Of a stretch of 64,000 bases of DNA, positions 18,074 to 29,905 are shown one piece after another. Position 1 is the first letter of the stretch; each line of letters opens with the position of its first letter. Origin of the DNA: Porphyrobacter sp. (GTDB lineage Bacteria; Pseudomonadota; Alphaproteobacteria; Sphingomonadales; Sphingomonadaceae); contig WGLN01000004.1 of the NCBI GenBank assembly GCA_016125555.1, positions 186,001-250,000 on the forward strand, read 5' to 3'. Below the pieces are notes generated by a model. It did no database searches. It was given only the letters and a program-made list of their open reading frames with translations, and had not been told where the DNA came from. The position numbers and the translations under genes were made by a program.

Positions 18074-19231
18074 ATGTCTTCCATTCGTCCATGGCGCACG
18101 ATCGAACGGCGCAAGTGTCGCCAGATCATGGTGGGGAACGTCCCCGTCGGCGGTGATGCGCCCATCACCGTCCAGACCATGACCAACACCCCGACCGAGG
18201 ACGTCAAGGCGACGATCGACCAGATCCGCCGCTGCGAGGAGGTGGGCGCGGACATCATCCGCGTGTCCTGCCCGACCGAGGAATCGACGAAGAACTTCAA
18301 ACAGATCACCCGCGCCGCGCGCATCCCGGTGGTGGCCGACATCCACTTCCACTACAAGCGCGCATTGGAAGCCGCCGATGCGGGCGCGGCGTGCCTGCGC
18401 ATCAATCCCGGCAATATCGGCTCGGCCGACCGCGTCGCCGAGGTGGTCCGCGCCGCCAAGGCCAATGGCTGCGCGATCCGCATCGGGGTCAACGCCGGGA
18501 GCCTCGAGAAGGACCTGCTCGAAAAATACGGCGAGCCCTGCCCCGAAGCGCTGATCGAAAGCGCGCTCGATCACATCAAGCTGCTGCAGGACCACGATTT
18601 CCACGAATACAAGGTGGCGGTGAAGGCCTCCGACGTGTTCCTCGCGGTCGCCGCCTATCACGGCCTTGCCGAAACGGTCGATTGCCCGCTGCACCTCGGC
18701 ATCACCGAGGCGGGCGGGCTGATCGGCGGGACGGTGAAATCGAGCATCGGCATCGGCAGCCTGCTGTGGGCGGGGATCGGCGACACCATCCGCGTCAGCC
18801 TTTCCGCCGAGCCCGAGCAGGAAATCAAGGTCGGCTTCGAGATGCTCAAGGCATTGGGCCTCAGAACCCGCGGCGTGCGCGTCGTCTCCTGCCCCTCGTG
18901 CTCGCGGCAGGGTTTCGACGTGATCCGCACCGTGGAGACGCTCGAAAAGCGGCTCGAACACATCAAGACCCCGATGAGCCTCTCGGTGCTCGGCTGCGTG
19001 GTCAACGGCCCCGGCGAAGCGCGCGAGACCGATATCGGCCTTACCGGCGGCGGCAATGGCAAGCACATGGTCTACCTGTCGGGCATGAAGGCCCACGCGA
19101 TCGACGACGAAGCGATGCTCGATCACATCGTTCGCCTCGTCGAGGAAAAGGCCGCCGCGATCGAGGCGGGAGAGGCCACCGCCTTCGATCCCCACGCCGC
19201 GCCCCGGCAAGCCGTCGAAGCGGCCGAGTGA
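18074..19231 (+). CDS. ispG: 4-hydroxy-3-methylbut-2-enyl diphosphate synthase IspG
   Basis: 385-aa [4Fe-4S] enzyme (GcpE) that converts MEcPP to HMBPP in the MEP isoprenoid pathway. The TIM-barrel part carries [22 protein letters not shown] and INPGNIG; the C-terminal iron-sulphur domain has the cluster cysteines in [11 protein letters not shown] and [11 protein letters not shown]. Start is uncertain between ATG 18065 and ATG 18074; the second gives the usual MSSIRPW N-terminus. Isoprenoids feed carotenoids, quinones and the phytyl tail of bacteriochlorophyll. Its stop overlaps the next gene (GTGA). Confidence 0.95.
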   Translation: MSSIRPWRTIERRKCRQIMVGNVPVGGDAPITVQTMTNTPTEDVKATIDQIRRCEEVGADIIRVSCPTEESTKNFKQITRAARIPVVADIHFHYKRALEAADAGAACLRINPGNIGSADRVAEVVRAAKANGCAIRIGVNAGSLEKDLLEKYGEPCPEALIESALDHIKLLQDHDFHEYKVAVKASDVFLAVAAYHGLAETVDCPLHLGITEAGGLIGGTVKSSIGIGSLLWAGIGDTIRVSLSAEPEQEIKVGFEMLKALGLRTRGVRVVSCPSCSRQGFDVIRTVETLEKRLEHIKTPMSLSVLGCVVNGPGEARETDIGLTGGGNGKHMVYLSGMKAHAIDDEAMLDHIVRLVEEKAAAIEAGEATAFDPHAAPRQAVEAAE

Positions 19232-19737
19232 TCCGCGCCGCCATTGCCGCCCCGCTGGCGCTCGCGCTGGCGTCCTGCGCAAGCGTGCCCGACGCCGCTC
19301 CGCATCCCGAGGCGCGGTCCTATGCCGTCACGCCCGATGCCATGGGTGACGTCGACGCCGCGCTCGCCCGCGCCGCCGCCGATGGCAAGCGCGTGCTGCT
19401 GGTGATGGGGGCGAACTGGTGTCACGATAGCCGCGCGCTCGCCGGGTGGCTCGAAACCCCGCGCTTCGCCGCGCTGATCGCCGAGAAATACGAACCGGTG
19501 TTCGTCAATGTCGGCCTGCCGCAGACCGGCGACGGGCATAACCTCGCCGTGGCGCAGCGGTTCGGCCTTGCGGAGCTGACCGGCACCCCGGCGCTGCTGG
19601 TCCTCACCCCGGAAGGCCGCGCGGTCAATCTCGACACCGCCGCCACATGGCGCAATGCCGGCAGCCGCAGCGAGGAGGCGATCTATGCCGAGCTTGCCGC
19701 GCTCGCCGATGCCCCGGCTGCCGCCGCCGCCGACTGA
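19228..19737 (+). CDS. Thioredoxin-fold lipoprotein with a single active-site Cys
   Basis: 169-aa protein with a GTG start overlapping the ispG stop. N-terminal signal with lipobox LALASC (Cys17) predicts a lipoprotein. The mature part is a thioredoxin-like fold: [18 protein letters not shown] with the motif WCHDS where thioredoxins have CxxC, and [15 protein letters not shown] containing the cis-proline. With only one Cys in the motif it cannot work as a classical dithiol oxidoreductase; a monothiol or non-redox role is possible. No partner is obvious; mntP follows 4 nt later. Confidence 0.75.
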   Translation: MIRAAIAAPLALALASCASVPDAAPHPEARSYAVTPDAMGDVDAALARAAADGKRVLLVMGANWCHDSRALAGWLETPRFAALIAEKYEPVFVNVGLPQTGDGHNLAVAQRFGLAELTGTPALLVLTPEGRAVNLDTAATWRNAGSRSEEAIYAELAALADAPAAAAAD

Positions 19738-19741
19738 GCCG

Positions 19742-20287
19742 ATGATTGCCGCCCTGCTGCTCGCCCTCGCGCTGGCGATGGATGCCTTCGCCGTTGCGCT
19801 GACCCAGGGCGCGCGGTTCCGCCCCGGCCTCGGCGGCGGGATCGCCATCGCCGCGACCTTCGGGCTGTTCCAGGCGGCGATGCCGCTCGCCGGGTGGGGG
19901 ATTGGGGCCTTCGCGCTCGCCTATGTCGCGGCCTTCGACCACTGGATCGCCTTCGCCCTGCTCGCCTTCCTCGGCGTGCGCATGCTCGGCGGCGATGTGG
20001 GCGAGGAGGAGGCCGACCACGCGCTGACCGGCAGGGCGCTGCTGGTGGCCGGCATCGCCACCAGCATCGATGCGCTGGCGGCGGGCATTACCCTGCCGAC
20101 CCTCGACATCGGACCCTTCACCGCGGTCGCGCTGATCGGCGGCATCACCGCGGCGATGAGCGGCGCGGGGGTGGTGCTGGGCCGCATCGCGGGCGACCAC
20201 CTCGGCGAATGGGCAGAGCGCGCGGGCGGCGTGATCCTGATCGGCCTCGGCTGCAAGATCCTCGCCGAGCATTCGGGCTGGCTCTAG
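19742..20287 (+). CDS. mntP: Manganese efflux pump MntP
   Basis: 181-aa, six-helix inner-membrane protein of the MntP (YebN, DUF204) family, exporting Mn2+. The two inverted halves each carry the conserved acidic helix: [14 protein letters not shown] near the N-terminus and [15 protein letters not shown] in the middle. Length matches the family (about 185). The start codon was chosen at the Met preceding the first helix, 4 nt after the upstream stop. There is no evidence here for the yybP-ykoY manganese riboswitch that precedes mntP in enterobacteria; the tight spacing implies expression from the ispG promoter. Confidence 0.88.
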   Translation: MIAALLLALALAMDAFAVALTQGARFRPGLGGGIAIAATFGLFQAAMPLAGWGIGAFALAYVAAFDHWIAFALLAFLGVRMLGGDVGEEEADHALTGRALLVAGIATSIDALAAGITLPTLDIGPFTAVALIGGITAAMSGAGVVLGRIAGDHLGEWAERAGGVILIGLGCKILAEHSGWL

Positions 20288-20291
20288 GGCC

Positions 20292-21215
20292 ATGCTCCAC
20301 GTCGTCCACCACGCCGATTACATGGCCCCGCGGCCCGAACGCGGCTCGTTCCGCTTCGACAAGTACACCCTCGTGATGGAGGAGCTGCGCAGCAGCGGCG
20401 CACCGATCACCGAACACGCCCCCGAACCGATGCCGCGCGAATGGCTCGAGGCGGTGCATTGCCCCGATTACGTGGACGAGGTGTTCCGCGCCGCAGTCCC
20501 GCGCGAGAAGGAGCGGCGGATCGGCTTTCCCGTCACGCCGCACATCGCCGCGCGCGTGCGCCACACCAACGGCGGGACATGGCTCGCCGCGAAGCTCGCG
20601 ATGCGCCACGGCTATGCCGCGAACAGCGCCGCGGGGAGCCACCACGCGCTGCACGACACCGGCGCGGGTTACTGCGTGTTCAACGATCTCGCGGTTGCCG
20701 CCAACCGCCTGATCGCCGAGGGCGAGGCGCGCCGCATCCTGATCGTCGATTGCGATGTCCACCAGGGCGACGGCACCGCCAGCCTCACCGCCGGGCGCGC
20801 GGACATCTTCACCCTCTCGCTCCATGCCGAGAAGAACTTCCCGGTCAGGAAGGCACGATCGAGCCGCGACGTGGCCCTGCCCGACGGGACCGATGACGAG
20901 GGCTACATGGCGGCGCTGACCCGCCACCTGCCCGAGGTGCTGGCCGACTTCGCGCCCGACCTCGTGCTCTACCAGGCAGGCGTCGATCCGCACGCCGACG
21001 ACAAGCTCGGACGACTGGCCTTGAGCGATGAAGGCCTCGCGCTGCGCGATCGCTTCGTCGTGCGCGAGGCGCGCCGCCGCGGCCTAGCGGTCGCCTCGGC
21101 GCTGGGCGGCGGCTATGGCGACGATCCGCGGGTGGTCGCCGCCCGCCACGCCGCCTCGATGCTGGCGATGGCCGACGAGAACAATCGCTTCGCAGCGCCC
21201 GGGGGCGCGTGCTAG
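20292..21215 (+). CDS. Histone deacetylase-like amidohydrolase
   Basis: 307-aa zinc enzyme of the arginase/deacetylase fold (AcuC/HDAC superfamily), which removes acyl groups from lysine, polyamine or acetoin-utilisation proteins. The zinc site and charge relay are visible: [17 protein letters not shown], the ligand-rich [12 protein letters not shown], and [12 protein letters not shown]. Starts 4 nt after mntP. The bacterial substrate is unknown; the short form with GVDPHADD is the class common in alphaproteobacteria. Confidence 0.92.
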   Translation: MLHVVHHADYMAPRPERGSFRFDKYTLVMEELRSSGAPITEHAPEPMPREWLEAVHCPDYVDEVFRAAVPREKERRIGFPVTPHIAARVRHTNGGTWLAAKLAMRHGYAANSAAGSHHALHDTGAGYCVFNDLAVAANRLIAEGEARRILIVDCDVHQGDGTASLTAGRADIFTLSLHAEKNFPVRKARSSRDVALPDGTDDEGYMAALTRHLPEVLADFAPDLVLYQAGVDPHADDKLGRLALSDEGLALRDRFVVREARRRGLAVASALGGGYGDDPRVVAARHAASMLAMADENNRFAAPGGAC

Positions 21216-21250
21216 AATAAGCGGTCGCGGTTCTTCGGGGGGAGGGCAAA

Positions 21251-22723
21251 ATGGCGCCGAGCGAAACCGATTACCTCGTGATGGGCGCCGGCGCGGTGGG
21301 CCTCGCCTTTGTCGACACCCTGCTGGACGAGGATCCGGACTGCCACGTCACCATCGTCGATCGCCACGCTGCGCCGGGCGGGCACTGGAACGATGCCTAT
21401 TCCTTCGTCCGCCTCCACCAGCCGAGCGCCAATTACGGCGTGGTCTCGATGGAACTGGGCGAGGACCGCGTCGACACCGCCGGGCACAATGCCGGGATGC
21501 ACCCGCTCGCCGGACGCGCGGAGATCCTCGCCTATTTCGACAAGGTAATGCACGGCAAGCTGCTGCCCTCGGGCCGGGTCGCCTATCACCGTCTCGCCGA
21601 TTGCCTGCCGGGCAAAGGCAGGGTGCACCATATCCGCGGCATCCTTTCGGGCGAGGAGCAGGAGATCACCGTGCGCCGCCGGCTGGTCGACGGGACCGCG
21701 TTCCAGACCTCGGTGCCCTCCACCCACACGCCGGCCTTCGCGGTCGAAGAAGGCGCGCGGCTGGCGATCCCCGGCGATCTGCCGCGCCTGTGGCAGCACC
21801 GCACAGCCCTGCCCGATCGCTACGTGATCCTCGGCGGCGGCAAGACCGCGATGGATACCGCTGTGTGGCTGATCGAGGCGGGGGTGCCGCCCGAGCGGAT
21901 CGGCTGGGTGCGCCCGCGCGATTCGTGGATGTTCAACCGCCGCTACGTGCAGCCCGGCGTCGACGGCATCCTCGATGTCCTGACGTTCCAGCGCGCGCTG
22001 GTCGAGGCGGCGGCGGGTTCGCAGAGCGGCAGCGAGATGATGGCGAAGCTCGGCGAAGGCGGCTTCATGCTGCGGATCGATCCCGAAGTGATGCCGCGGA
22101 TGATGCACTTCGCGGTGATTTCCGAAGGCGAGATCGCGCTGATGCGGCGGATTGCGCAGGTCTATCGCCAGGGCCGCGTGACCCGCATCGCGCCGGGCCG
22201 GATGGACTTCGCCGAGGAAAGCGTTGCGCTGCCGGAAAACACGCTGTTCATCGATTGCACCGCCACCGCCGTGCCTTTCGGCGGCGCGCGGCTGCGCCCC
22301 TTCTTCGAGGAGGGGCGGATCACCCTGCAATGCGCGACCAGCCCGCTGGTGGTCTACAGCGCTGCGCTCGCCGCCTTTCTCGAGGCCAATTTCAACGACG
22401 ATGCCGAGCGCAATGCACTGTGTCCGCCGACGCCGCTGACCGATTGCCCGGACACCTATCCTTACGCGGTGATGGCGAACCTGATGGCGAACGGCATTCA
22501 CGCCGGGAATGCGAAGATCAGCGCCTTCAACCGGCGCTGCCGCCTGCATCTCGGCGCCCCGGCGATTGCGGCGCTCACCGCGCAGGGCCACCCGGGCCTC
22601 GCCGCCTTCGCCGATCTCGGCGAGGTGATCCGCACCAACATGCCGGGGGTGATGCGGCTGGGCATGCAGGCCAGGGAAATCCACGAGCGCAGCTTCGCGA
22701 ATGGGCACGAAATGCAGCGCTGA
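21251..22723 (+). CDS. FAD/NAD(P)-binding flavoprotein of unknown substrate
   Basis: 490-aa protein with an N-terminal dinucleotide-binding motif (YLVMGAGAVGLAF, residues about 8-20) followed by APGGHWNDAYSFVRLHQPS, and a second Rossmann motif (YVILGGGKTAMDTAVWL, about 192-208). This is the arrangement of class B flavin monooxygenase-like or pyridine nucleotide-disulphide-type oxidoreductases, but the Baeyer-Villiger fingerprint FxGxxxHxxxWP is not visible. Its own RBS (GGGGGGAGGG) lies 7 nt before the ATG. The neighbours give no pathway, so I leave the function open. Confidence 0.75.
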   Translation: MAPSETDYLVMGAGAVGLAFVDTLLDEDPDCHVTIVDRHAAPGGHWNDAYSFVRLHQPSANYGVVSMELGEDRVDTAGHNAGMHPLAGRAEILAYFDKVMHGKLLPSGRVAYHRLADCLPGKGRVHHIRGILSGEEQEITVRRRLVDGTAFQTSVPSTHTPAFAVEEGARLAIPGDLPRLWQHRTALPDRYVILGGGKTAMDTAVWLIEAGVPPERIGWVRPRDSWMFNRRYVQPGVDGILDVLTFQRALVEAAAGSQSGSEMMAKLGEGGFMLRIDPEVMPRMMHFAVISEGEIALMRRIAQVYRQGRVTRIAPGRMDFAEESVALPENTLFIDCTATAVPFGGARLRPFFEEGRITLQCATSPLVVYSAALAAFLEANFNDDAERNALCPPTPLTDCPDTYPYAVMANLMANGIHAGNAKISAFNRRCRLHLGAPAIAALTAQGHPGLAAFADLGEVIRTNMPGVMRLGMQAREIHERSFANGHEMQR

Positions 22724-22751
22724 TGCGACGAACCGTGGCCGGCGCGCATTG

Positions 22752-22777
22752 GGAACGTAACCGCCCGACTGTAAGTT
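22752..22777 (+). promoter_or_regulatory. Possible EcfG-type general stress promoter
   Basis: GGAAC, 17 nt, then AGTT, one mismatch from the alphaproteobacterial general-stress sigma consensus GGAAC-N16/17-CGTT. It ends 8 nt before the L,D-transpeptidase ATG, which would make the transcript almost leaderless. Suggestive only. Confidence 0.25.
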
Positions 22778-22785
22778 AGGGCTTC

Positions 22786-23493
22786 ATGCAGCGGCGCGAC
22801 CTCCTCAAGGGCACCCTCATCGCCGGAGCGGCACTCGCCGCGCCCGGGCGCCTGCTCGCCGCGACCGCGGCGCCCGGTAGCCCGCGCGACCGGATGCTCT
22901 TCGCCCTCGCCAAGCGCGAGCTGGACCGGGCGGGCGATGCGATCTGGAAGCGCGACATCGTTGGCATCGCCGATTTCGGGCTGCATTCGGCCAAGCCTCG
23001 CTTCCACTTCGTCAACCTCGAACGCTCCGAGGTGCAGTCCTACCATGTCGCCCACGGCATGGGGTCCGACCCGCAGCACGACGGCTGGCTCAAGCGCTTC
23101 TCGAACGAGGAAGGCTCCAACGCCACCAGCCGCGGCGCCTATGTCACCTGGGAATGGTACAAGGGCCGCTACGGCACCTCGGTGCGCCTCGGCGGGCTCG
23201 ACGAGACCAACGAGGCCGCACTGCGGCGCTACATCGTAATGCACCGCGCCGAATATGCCGAGCCCGAGCATATCGCCAAGTGGGGCCGCCTCGGCCGCTC
23301 CAACGGCTGCTTCGCGATGGGCGAGGAACAGTTCCGCATCGCGCTGACCCAGCTTTCGGGCGGGCGGCTGCTCTATGCGGATTCGCTGGGGCTGGAGGAG
23401 GACGGCTCGATCCAGCCGGTCCCCGAACTGGCGATGTATCACCGCACGCCGCTCGAGACCGGCGGCGCGCGCCCGGTCGCCAGCGCGTTCTGA
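22786..23493 (+). CDS. Murein L,D-transpeptidase catalytic domain protein (YkuD_2 type)
   Basis: 235-aa exported protein. The N-terminus MQRRDLLKGTLIAGAALAAPG resembles a twin-arginine-like signal (RRDLLKG). The catalytic signature is KWGRLGRSNGCFAMG, with the SxGC cysteine nucleophile; an upstream His lies in VQSYHVAHGMG. This belongs to the short YkuD_2 group of L,D-transpeptidase-like proteins, which act on peptidoglycan stem peptides in the periplasm. It is followed within 3 nt by a small membrane protein gene. Confidence 0.85.
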   Translation: MQRRDLLKGTLIAGAALAAPGRLLAATAAPGSPRDRMLFALAKRELDRAGDAIWKRDIVGIADFGLHSAKPRFHFVNLERSEVQSYHVAHGMGSDPQHDGWLKRFSNEEGSNATSRGAYVTWEWYKGRYGTSVRLGGLDETNEAALRRYIVMHRAEYAEPEHIAKWGRLGRSNGCFAMGEEQFRIALTQLSGGRLLYADSLGLEEDGSIQPVPELAMYHRTPLETGGARPVASAF

Positions 23494-23496
23494 GGC

Positions 23497-24000
23497 GTGG
23501 CCTACCGCGGCGGCTTCGGCAGACCGCAATCCCGCATTGCCGCCACCGCTTCTGCGATCGTCCCGGCTAGCATCATTTCTGGCCTGATCGGTACGGCATG
23601 CGTGACGGTCATCTTCATGGCGGCGGCCGCGCTCTCGGGCGAATTCGGGTCCGCGTCCCTCGAGACGCTGATAGGCATGCTGGTGTTCACCGGCACCCTG
23701 ATTGCGATGGGCTCTATCGGAGGGACCTTCGTGGTCGCCTTCTATCTCGCAATCTTCGGCCTGCCGGTGGCGCTGCTGCTGGGCGAGCGGATCCGCACGC
23801 CGGCCGGATTGCTCGTCTCCGCGGCCACGGCGGTGGCGGCGGGCATGCTCGCCATCCGCTGGATGTGGGGGTTCACCTTCCCGTCGGACGAGCCGCTGTG
23901 GCAGCACGAGTCGCTGATCGTGTTCGCCTTCGTTCTGCCCGCCGCGTGGTTCTACCGCCGGCAGGTGATCGCCATGCGCGACGAACTCCCCGCAGACTAG
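23497..24000 (+). CDS. Small four-helix membrane protein, unknown
   Basis: 167 residues with hydrophobic segments near 20-45, 55-75, 80-98, 105-125 and a last one near 140-155 (LIVFAFVLPAAWFYRR). GTG start 3 nt after the L,D-transpeptidase stop, so it is probably co-transcribed. No motif recognised. Its stop overlaps the end of the convergent L,D-transpeptidase gene. The real start could be further in (for example at the Met near residue 40), which would remove one helix. Confidence 0.6.
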   Translation: MAYRGGFGRPQSRIAATASAIVPASIISGLIGTACVTVIFMAAAALSGEFGSASLETLIGMLVFTGTLIAMGSIGGTFVVAFYLAIFGLPVALLLGERIRTPAGLLVSAATAVAAGMLAIRWMWGFTFPSDEPLWQHESLIVFAFVLPAAWFYRRQVIAMRDELPAD

Positions 24001-25442
24001 CCGTCCTGCAGGTCGTCCTCGATGACGATCACCTCGTCGGTCGGCTCGGTGCCGCGGTTCTTCACCCGCGGCTTGTCGAGGCTGGCGAGCACCGGTCCAT
24101 CGCGATTGTAGATGTCCTCGAAGGTCGCCATCTCGCCGTTGATGTCGCTCGCCATGGTGAAATAGGTGATGTAGGCGGGGAACTGCTTTTCGAGCATCAC
24201 CTTGGTATACTTGCCGGAATTGGCGATTTCGACCGCCTCCTCCTTGGTCGCCCCGCGCCCGAGGATCGCCATGGTGATGGCGAGCTCCAGCGCCCGCTCG
24301 GTCCGCACGCAGCCGTGGCTAAGCGCGCGGCTTTCCTTGGCGAAGAGATTGCGCGAGGGCGTGTCGTGGAAGAAGATCGCGTGCTCGTTGGGCATCTCGA
24401 GCTTCATCAGCCCCAGAGAATTGCCCGGCCCCGGCTGCTGCACCACCGTGACATAGCCGTTCGCGCCCTTTGTAGCGACATAGCCGTTGCGCCGGCCCCA
24501 TTCGGGATTGGCGAGCACCTTGGCACCCAGCCCCTCGCCCTTGACGATCGACTGCGGCACTGTCCAGGTCGGGTTGAAGACCACGCCCTCGACCATCTCG
24601 GCGAGCTGCGGCGTGGCGGTGCGCCCCGGCTTGCCGACGATCGTGCGGTAGGTGCTGATGATCTTGTCCTTGACCGTCAGGCGCAGCTGGAACTCAGGCA
24701 CGTTGGTGATGAGGTACTGCTTGCCGAGATCGTGCGCGAGCCAGCGCCAGCGGTCCATGTTGGCGCGGATCAGCTTGCGGCGCGCGGTGTCGCTCTCGGG
24801 CGTGTTCGCCAGTTCCTCGCGCAGGCGCGCGTAATCGGGATGGGTCGGGTTGAGCTTCGCCAGCGTGCCCGCGATGTCCCCGCTCGCCACGGCTTCCGCC
24901 AGCAGGTCGCCCGTGCGGAAGGTTTCGCGGTCGGGATCGACCACGAACCACTGCTCGCGCGCCTCCATCGGGGTGCGCCCGTCGCGCAGGTCCTCGACCA
25001 GCCAGACGAAGCTCTGCGAGGCAGCGGCATCGAGCGCGTCGGACGCGCCCTTGGCGATCGCCGCCTTGAGCGGTTCGAGATCGTAGTCCTTGGGATCGAG
25101 CCCTTCGGCGCCGATCCCCTCGATCACCGCAACCAGCTTGTTCGCATTGGCGATCGTCCAGGGCTGGATCAGCGGCGGAGGCATCTCCATGCCGCCCTGC
25201 ACCACGGGCTCGGAGATCATCCGCGGAAAGGCCGCGTCGAAGGCGCTGTCCGAGGGGGAGGGCGCAGGCGTGGGCGTCGGCGTGGGCTTGGGCGCGGGCA
25301 GCTTGACCGGCTGCGGACCGCCCTGCTGCTCGCCGCCGGGGATCATCGCCTCGCGGCCCGACTGCGCAGAGGCAGGGCCGCTGCCTGCCAACAGCGCCGC
25401 GGTGGCAAGCCCGCATGCCAGTCTACCCGCAAGATGCTTCAT
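23997..25442 (-). CDS. L,D-transpeptidase family protein (YcbB/LdtD-like)
   Basis: 481-aa periplasmic enzyme with a signal peptide (residues 1-26, ending GPASAQ), then a Pro/Thr-rich linker (KPTPTPTPAPSPS), a YcbB-like helical/substrate domain (DPKDYDLEPLKAAIAKG) and the YkuD catalytic domain from about residue 240. The active-site signature is IFFHDTPSRNLF followed by SRALSHGCVR (His and Cys nucleophile). Such enzymes form 3-3 peptidoglycan cross-links, which resist most beta-lactams. Convergent with the small membrane protein gene, and divergent from the DMT transporter gene with about 175 bp between. Confidence 0.92.
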   Translation of the reverse strand: MKHLAGRLACGLATAALLAGSGPASAQSGREAMIPGGEQQGGPQPVKLPAPKPTPTPTPAPSPSDSAFDAAFPRMISEPVVQGGMEMPPPLIQPWTIANANKLVAVIEGIGAEGLDPKDYDLEPLKAAIAKGASDALDAAASQSFVWLVEDLRDGRTPMEAREQWFVVDPDRETFRTGDLLAEAVASGDIAGTLAKLNPTHPDYARLREELANTPESDTARRKLIRANMDRWRWLAHDLGKQYLITNVPEFQLRLTVKDKIISTYRTIVGKPGRTATPQLAEMVEGVVFNPTWTVPQSIVKGEGLGAKVLANPEWGRRNGYVATKGANGYVTVVQQPGPGNSLGLMKLEMPNEHAIFFHDTPSRNLFAKESRALSHGCVRTERALELAITMAILGRGATKEEAVEIANSGKYTKVMLEKQFPAYITYFTMASDINGEMATFEDIYNRDGPVLASLDKPRVKNRGTEPTDEVIVIEDDLQDG

Positions 25443-25617
25443 CGAAATGCTTTCAATCCCGTTCCGGCCGCCCCTCGCGGCCCCAGTTCATCCGCCCCTA
25501 TAATAGGCGTGCGCAGTCCTCCCTATCAATGGTTATGGCTTGATGCGGCGTGAATAGGCGATCCATCCAAGGCGCGCGTGACCTTGGGCGGCGCAGCGAC
25601 TATGCGCCGATGCGATC

Positions 25618-26514
25618 ATGCCACAGCGTTCGCACCCGCTCCTGCCCTTCGCCGTCGCCTTGGCAGGCGTCGGGTTCCTGTCGCTGATGGATGCCTTCAT
25701 GAAGGAGGCCGCGCTGCTGATCGGCGCCTACACGGCCACGGTGCTGCGCGCCTTCGTCGGCGCCGGGCTAATCGCCCCGTTCTGGCTGGCGCAAGGCCCC
25801 GGCTGGCCGGGCCGCGCAGTGATGAAGCTGCATGTCGAGCGCGGCGTCGTGTCGGCGGTCATGGCGCTGTCCTTCTTCTTCGCGCTGACCCGCCTGCCGC
25901 TCGCCGAAGCGATTGCGCTGAGCTTCGTCGCCCCGCTGCTGGCGCTCTATCTCGCCCGCGTGCTGCTCGGCGAGACGGTGCCGCGTAAGGCGGTGCTCGC
26001 CAGCATGCTCGGCTTTGCGGGCACGCTGGTGATCGTCGGCGGGCGCATCGGCGCGGGCCGCTTCGACGGCGAGAGCGCGGTCGGGCTTGGGGCGATGTTG
26101 GTTTCGGCGGTGCTCTATGCCTACAACTTCATCGTCATCCGCCGCCAGTCGCAGGTCGCAGGGCCGGTGGAGATCGCGACCTTCCATTCGGGGATCGGCG
26201 GGCTGGTGCTGCTCACCGCCGCGCCGTTCCTGTGGAGCCCGCCGAGCGCTTCCGCACTGCTGCCGCTGCTCGCCGCAGGGGCGCTGACGGTGGCGGGATC
26301 GATGGCGGTAGCCTGGGCCTATGCCCGCGAGCAGGCGAGCGCGCTGGTGCCGATCGAATATTCGGGCTTCCTGTGGGCGAGCCTGTTCGGCTGGCTGTTC
26401 TTCCGCGAAAGCGTGAGCCTCACCACGCTCGCAGGCGCCGCGCTGATCGTCGCCGGCTGCTGGCTGGTCGCGCGGCGCACCCGCGACGACGGGGCCGAAA
26501 TCCAGCCCGCCTGA
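25618..26514 (+). CDS. DMT family transporter (EamA)
   Basis: 298-aa inner-membrane protein with ten hydrophobic helices in two EamA repeats (first begins LLPFAVALAGVGFLSLMDAF, second begins about residue 150 with VGLGAMLVSAVLYAYNF). The segment LPLAEAIALSFVAPLLALYLA is typical of the repeat end. Substrates of this family range from amino acids to nucleotides and drugs and cannot be predicted here. It stands alone between the L,D-transpeptidase and acnA. Confidence 0.88.
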   Translation: MPQRSHPLLPFAVALAGVGFLSLMDAFMKEAALLIGAYTATVLRAFVGAGLIAPFWLAQGPGWPGRAVMKLHVERGVVSAVMALSFFFALTRLPLAEAIALSFVAPLLALYLARVLLGETVPRKAVLASMLGFAGTLVIVGGRIGAGRFDGESAVGLGAMLVSAVLYAYNFIVIRRQSQVAGPVEIATFHSGIGGLVLLTAAPFLWSPPSASALLPLLAAGALTVAGSMAVAWAYAREQASALVPIEYSGFLWASLFGWLFFRESVSLTTLAGAALIVAGCWLVARRTRDDGAEIQPA

Positions 26515-26634
26515 AGGTGCGTGCGCCGCCCCGCCCCCTTGACCTCGCGCGCGTGAAAGCGCAGTTGCCGGTCCGAAAACCGCGCCTTCAGGATCGGGGT
26601 GCGGGACAAGCAAAAAAGGATGGAAACGCCTCGC

Positions 26635-29307
<2,673 letters not shown>

Positions 29308-29315
29308 GGAGCACG

Positions 29316-29813
29316 ATGAAAGCGTCCTGCCACCTCCTCCCGCTTGCCGCAGCCCTGCTGGCGCTTGCCGCCTGCGGCGGCGATTCGCATTCGGGCGGTC
29401 AGCGGGATGCGCCGGTCTCGCCGATCGGGTTCGAGCTGGCTTTCGCGGGGACGGCGGCGGGGCCGGAAGGCGGGGACGCCGCTTCCGAGGCACCGGCTCC
29501 GCTGATCGCACTCACGCCCGATGAGCTTGCCCGGAAACTGGCAGCCGGCGAAGTCCGGCTGATCGACGTGCGCACCGACGAAGAGGTTGCCGAGGGGATG
29601 ATCCCGGGCGCCGAACACATCCCGCTCGACCGCTTCGATCCGGCCATGCTTGGTCCGGCGGACGGGCGCGAAGTGGTGCTCTATTGCCGCAGCGGCCGCC
29701 GCTCGGCGATTGCGGGGGCGAAGCTGGCCGAGGCAACCGGGAAGCCTGCCGAGCACCTCGCTGGCGGCATCCTGGCGTGGGAAGCGGCGGGGCAGCCCAT
29801 CGACAAACCCTGA
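29316..29813 (+). CDS. Rhodanese-like domain lipoprotein
   Basis: 165-aa protein with a lipoprotein signal (MKASCHLLPLAAALLALAAC, lipobox LAAC), a Pro/Ala-rich linker and a single rhodanese domain from about residue 65. The active loop is VLYCRSGRRSA with the catalytic Cys, and LIDVRTDEEVAEGMIPGAEHIP is the conserved start of the domain. Likely a periplasmic sulphurtransferase or persulphide carrier. Directly behind acnA with RBS AAGGAG, so possibly cotranscribed. Confidence 0.88.
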   Translation: MKASCHLLPLAAALLALAACGGDSHSGGQRDAPVSPIGFELAFAGTAAGPEGGDAASEAPAPLIALTPDELARKLAAGEVRLIDVRTDEEVAEGMIPGAEHIPLDRFDPAMLGPADGREVVLYCRSGRRSAIAGAKLAEATGKPAEHLAGGILAWEAAGQPIDKP

Positions 29814-29843
29814 GCGCGCGCCCCGCGCGGCGGCGACGAAAAA

Positions 29844-29869
29844 GGGCGGCTCCCCCCCAGGAGCCGCCC
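29844..29869 (-). terminator. Rho-independent terminator of the Ser-rich gene
   Basis: Perfect 10-bp stem GGGCGGCTCC/GGAGCCGCCC with a 6-nt loop; on the minus strand it is followed by TTTTT. It lies 37 nt after the stop of the Ser-rich protein gene and also separates it from the convergent rhodanese gene. Confidence 0.85.
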
Positions 29870-29905
29870 TTCGCGCTTGCCGTGGCAAGCGTCGTGGCGC
29901 GGGGC

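Noticed and set aside
19700..19741. yybP-ykoY-type manganese riboswitch before mntP
   Set aside because: Only 4 nt separate mntP from the upstream stop; no room for the aptamer.
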